Shown: one piece after another, positions 60,866 to 64,000 of the stretch
Position numbering within the stretch: the stretch's first letter is position 1
Layout of the letters: every line of letters begins with the position of its first letter
Assembly (NCBI RefSeq): GCF_000518685.1
Contig: NZ_JAEB01000001.1
Span: 248,001-312,000, forward strand
Direction: 5' to 3'
DNA length: 64,000 bases
DNA from: Eubacterium xylanophilum ATCC 35991
GTDB taxonomy: Bacteria; Bacillota; Clostridia; Lachnospirales; Lachnospiraceae
Notes under the pieces: model-generated
What the model saw: only the letters and a program-made list of their open reading frames with translations
The model's database searches: none
What the model was told of the DNA's origin: nothing
Translations under genes and position numbers: made by a program

Positions 60866-63097
60866 ATGAACAGTAAGGTAAAAGGTATACTACAGGTCGT
60901 TGGAATTGTACTTGTAGCAGCAGCATTATGTTTTGTAGTATTTGTAGGGATTGGAGCAGGCAAGAGAGGAAGTGCCAAGAATATCAGACTTGGACTTGAC
61001 TTGGCCGGCGGTGTAAGTGTTACTTACGAAGCTAATAAAGCTAATCCTACAGATCAGGAAATGACAGACACAGTTTACAAGATGCAGAAGCGTGTGGAAA
61101 ATGAGAGTACTGAAGCATCAGTATATCAGGAAGGCGCAAACAGAGTAACTGTAGACGTTCCTGATGTTTCAGATCCTCAGGCTATCCTTGATAAACTTGG
61201 AAAAGCCGGATCACTTGAGTTTGTTATGGAAACTGACATCAAGAAGGGTGAAAATGATCAGGCCCAGTTTGATAAGTCTAAGGTTTTGATGGATGGATCA
61301 ATGATTCAGACAGCAGAGGCAACAACTCAGGCAGATCAGAAGACTGGAAAGAATGAAAATGTAGTTAAATTGACTTTGACAGGCAAGGGCGCAAAGAAAT
61401 TTGCTACAATTACAGGAAATCACATTGGTGATGCACTTTCAATCGTATATGACGGAAAGGTTGTTTCATCTCCTGTAATTCAGGCCGAGATCACAGATGG
61501 AGTCGCTATCATCTCAGGAAGCTTTGATCAGTTTTCACAGGCAGAAGATATGGCTTCAACACTTCGTATCGGTGCTTTGCCACTCGAGCTTAAGAATATA
61601 CGTTCTAACATCGTTGGAGCGAAGCTTGGTGTAACATCACTTAAGACTAGTATCTATGCTGGTATCGTAGGTCTCATCCTCGTAATGATCTTCATGATCG
61701 TCATGTATAGATTGCCGGGTGTGGTTGCATCAATCAGTTTGGCAATTTACACATCTGCAGCATTGGTTGCAATGAATCTCTTGGATGTGACATTGACATT
61801 GCCGGGTATTGCCGGAGTTATCCTTGCCATAGGTATGGCGGTGGATGCCAACTGTATCATATTTACTCGTATCAAAGAGGAGATCGGTACAGGAAAGACA
61901 GTTAAGTCATCTATCAAGCTTGGATTCGATAAAGCGCTTTCAGCTATCATTGACGGTAACGTAACTACATTGATCGCTGCAGTAGTTCTTTATATCAAGG
62001 GTTCAGGTACTGTTAAGGGATTTGCACAGACATTGGCAATCGGTATCATCATCTCAATGGTTACAGCTATCTTTGTAACAAGATGGTTGCTCAGAGGTTT
62101 TGTAAATCTTGGACTTGAAGATGCTAAGTTCTTTGGTACAATCAAAGAGCGTAAGACAATTAACTTTGTTGGGAACGCTAAGAAGTATATCGTTATCTCA
62201 GGAGCTATTCTCCTTATCTGTATCGCAGGTTTGATTATAAACAAGACACAGACAGGTAACATCTTGAATTACAGCCTTGATTTCGTTGGTGGTACATCAA
62301 CATCAATTACATTTGACGCTGGTGCCAAGGGATTTGATGGTCAGGGAAATGCAACAACTGACTTCAAGCAGGAAATCGAAAAAGCAGTTAAGGACATCAC
62401 TGGTGTACAGGCAGCAGAGTTGTCTGATGTAGCTGGAGAGAATACTCTTATCGTTCGTACTGTTACACTTTCTGAAAAACAGCAGAAGGACGTTAGAGAT
62501 CAGATTTCAGCTAAGTATAATGTATCACAGGATAAGATTGAGCAGGAGACAATCTCAGCATCAGTCAGTGATGAGATGAGAACAGATGCGGTATTTGCTA
62601 CAATCCTTGCAGCAATATTCATGCTCATCTACATCTGGATTAGATTTAAGAATCTTGCATTTGGTGCAAGTTCAGTTGCAGCTCTTATCCATGACGTTAT
62701 GGTTGTATTCACAATCTACGTAGTACTAAGCCACTTTATCACAGTTGGTAGTACATTTATCGCAGTTATGTTGACAATTGTGGGATACTCTATCAACGCA
62801 ACAATCGTTATATTTGACCGTATCCGTGAGAATAAAGCTAAGGCTTCAAGCAGATCTGATATGATGGAGATTGTTAACCAGAGTATCACACAGACATTGA
62901 GCCGAAGCATCAATACAAGTATTACAACACTTATCATGGTTGTTGTTCTTGCAATTATGGGAGTTGATTCAGTAAGACAGTTCTCAATTCCATTGATTGC
63001 CGGTATCGTTTCTGGATGCTATTCATCAGTATGTCTTGCAGGAACAATTTGGTTCTTCTTGAATAAAATCAAGAAAGCCCCATCCAAGAAAAAATAA
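60866..63097 (+). CDS. secDF: SecDF protein-export membrane protein, fused
   Basis: 743 residues, SecD and SecF joined in one chain as in many Firmicutes. It uses the proton gradient to help pull proteins through SecYEG. The SecD half (about 1-420) has the first helix at 7-30, RLGLDLAGGVSVTYEA, GDALSIVYDGKVVSSPVIQAEI and MAVDANCIIFTRIKEEI. The SecF half (about 425-740) has YSLDFVGGTSTSITF, DVMVVFTIY, VGYSINATIVIFDRIRENK and SRSINTSITT. About twelve helices are present. Its own promoter is upstream; an AI-2E-family gene follows after 30 nt. Confidence 0.96.
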   Translation: MNSKVKGILQVVGIVLVAAALCFVVFVGIGAGKRGSAKNIRLGLDLAGGVSVTYEANKANPTDQEMTDTVYKMQKRVENESTEASVYQEGANRVTVDVPDVSDPQAILDKLGKAGSLEFVMETDIKKGENDQAQFDKSKVLMDGSMIQTAEATTQADQKTGKNENVVKLTLTGKGAKKFATITGNHIGDALSIVYDGKVVSSPVIQAEITDGVAIISGSFDQFSQAEDMASTLRIGALPLELKNIRSNIVGAKLGVTSLKTSIYAGIVGLILVMIFMIVMYRLPGVVASISLAIYTSAALVAMNLLDVTLTLPGIAGVILAIGMAVDANCIIFTRIKEEIGTGKTVKSSIKLGFDKALSAIIDGNVTTLIAAVVLYIKGSGTVKGFAQTLAIGIIISMVTAIFVTRWLLRGFVNLGLEDAKFFGTIKERKTINFVGNAKKYIVISGAILLICIAGLIINKTQTGNILNYSLDFVGGTSTSITFDAGAKGFDGQGNATTDFKQEIEKAVKDITGVQAAELSDVAGENTLIVRTVTLSEKQQKDVRDQISAKYNVSQDKIEQETISASVSDEMRTDAVFATILAAIFMLIYIWIRFKNLAFGASSVAALIHDVMVVFTIYVVLSHFITVGSTFIAVMLTIVGYSINATIVIFDRIRENKAKASSRSDMMEIVNQSITQTLSRSINTSITTLIMVVVLAIMGVDSVRQFSIPLIAGIVSGCYSSVCLAGTIWFFLNKIKKAPSKKK

Positions 63098-63127
63098 TCT
63101 AGTACCTTATAAAGGGCGTGATAAACG

Positions 63128-64000
63128 TTGAAGAGAAAGATAGATTCTAAGTATATACAGATAGGCATCGTGGCATTCTTTGTCATGATTGCCGTATCTC
63201 TCTTCTCCATTCTGGTATTGAATATTGGTGCTTTGGGAGATTTTGTAGATAAGATAACAACTGCACTTATGCCGATTATAATTGGTTTTTGCATAGCTTA
63301 TCTGCTAAATCCTCTGGTAAAAAGATTGGAGCGAGCAGTTATAATCCCTCTCTTGTATAAGGTTACGAGAAAGAGAGAGTTTATTAACAAAGTTGCGAGA
63401 GTAATTGCAGTATTCATCGTATTGATCGGCGCAATTGCTGTTATCGTATGGCTCCTCATCTTGGTAGTGCCTGAGGTCCTTGACAGCATAATTAAGCTAG
63501 CCAAGAATCTCCCGACTTACTACAAGAATGTAGTTGGTTTTGTCCATGACATCAAGGATAAGCACCCTATGATTGCTGGTTATACAAAGGAGATAGCAGA
63601 TTCATCATATACTCAATTCAGAACATGGTTGCAAGAGAAGATTGTCCCTACAAGTACTGATGTATTGTCATTTATATCAGCGGGAATATTTGATGCAATC
63701 GGAGTCCTGGGAAATGTTTTTATCGGCTTAATCATATCAATCTATATGATGATCGATAGAGAAAAGTTCCTTGGACAAGCTAAGAGGTTGGCATTTGCAG
63801 TATTTGAGAAAAAGAAGGTTCGATTCTTGTTTGAACTCATGCAGGATATCGACTATACATTCATCAAATTTTTTGGTGGGAAGGTGATAGATAGCCTTAT
63901 CGTGGGAATTGTCACATTCATCTCCCTCAGTATTGCAGATATACCTTATACATCTCTTGTCAGCGTTTTGATTGGCGTGACAAATATGATACCTATGTTT
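63128..64000 (+). CDS. AI-2E family transporter (PerM-like), 5' part
   Basis: A frame open from a TTG at 63128 to the window edge, at least 291 residues. Hydrophobic segments at about 13-35, 37-55 and 78-105 precede a soluble region and further helices. Motifs such as ITTALMPIIIGFCIAYLLNPLVKRLE, FIGLIISIYMMIDREKF, GKVIDSLIVGIVTFI and ISLSIADIPYTSLVSVLIGVTNMIPMF are those of the AI-2E/PerM transporter family, which exports small molecules or ions. The TTG start has only a weak AAGGG site upstream. The gene is truncated by the window, not broken. Confidence 0.88.
   Translation, partial: MKRKIDSKYIQIGIVAFFVMIAVSLFSILVLNIGALGDFVDKITTALMPIIIGFCIAYLLNPLVKRLERAVIIPLLYKVTRKREFINKVARVIAVFIVLIGAIAVIVWLLILVVPEVLDSIIKLAKNLPTYYKNVVGFVHDIKDKHPMIAGYTKEIADSSYTQFRTWLQEKIVPTSTDVLSFISAGIFDAIGVLGNVFIGLIISIYMMIDREKFLGQAKRLAFAVFEKKKVRFLFELMQDIDYTFIKFFGGKVIDSLIVGIVTFISLSIADIPYTSLVSVLIGVTNMIPMF

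Overview
The window looks like chromosome of a low-GC, motile, butyrate-forming Clostridia bacterium, most likely family Lachnospiraceae and near Butyrivibrio/Pseudobutyrivibrio (inference). The signs are a butyrate pair (phosphate butyryltransferase and butyrate kinase), a secreted GH11 xylanase with a CBM36 domain, a bacterial expansin, an LL-diaminopimelate aminotransferase, a six-cysteine SCIFF peptide with its radical SAM maturase, a Gram-positive mbl-flhO-flhP type locus and a fused SecDF. No transposase, integrase, phage gene or CRISPR array was seen.

Layout. 1-2900: three leftward tRNA genes (Arg, Gly, Pro) with a strong promoter, a small zinc-ribbon protein and an O-antigen-ligase-like membrane protein. 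2852-5693 (leftward): sugar transferase, cation exchanger and PilZ operon. 6000-7380: xylanase with a structured leader and a clear terminator. 7400-11350: alaX, then ptb, buk and a divergent purE-like gene. 11500-15340: two tandem leucine-rich-repeat surface proteins and, on the other strand, the expansin. 15400-20220: larE-larB-larC for the nickel-pincer cofactor, followed by an Fe-S aldo/keto reductase; no larA is in view. 20220-22780 (leftward): an ECF sigma factor with a membrane-anchored beta-propeller partner. 23000-25600: dapL, an OGG1-type glycosylase and a SprA-like protein.

25690-40280 is a single co-directional run of nine genes: a DUF1002-type exported protein, three CDP-glycerol glycerophosphotransferase-type enzymes (two fused to GT2 domains, one with a long charged insert), then five genes without a known role. 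These are a membrane/helical-repeat protein, an 1173-residue protein with Ig-like and helical-repeat parts, a degenerate Hsp70/actin-like protein that has lost both phosphate loops, a small helical-repeat protein and a coiled-coil membrane protein. I regard this run as the best candidate for an undescribed system, perhaps one that assembles or controls a surface polymer.

40310-41753 is argH. 41780-50220 is a patchwork accessory stretch: REP-like palindromes around a PHP phosphoesterase, a remnant of an RlmD-like methyltransferase, two cyclophilin-like secreted proteins, a TfoX-like protein, two XRE regulators, and a LysR / CMD-cupin / secreted flavodoxin group. 50280-51970 is the SCIFF ranthipeptide locus. 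51980-58510 holds mbl/mreB, two flagellar rod/hook genes, a rod-binding protein, recD2, comF-like and yvyF-like genes. 58509-64000 has a possibly structured leader before a GT2 gene, prmA (whose 3' end coincides with one of the repeats), secDF and the start of an AI-2E-family exporter.

Functionally the window joins plant-cell-wall attack (xylanase, expansin, surface proteins), fermentation to butyrate, envelope polymer synthesis and motility. All family names come from reading motifs in the sequence and from memory of the families; no database search was run.
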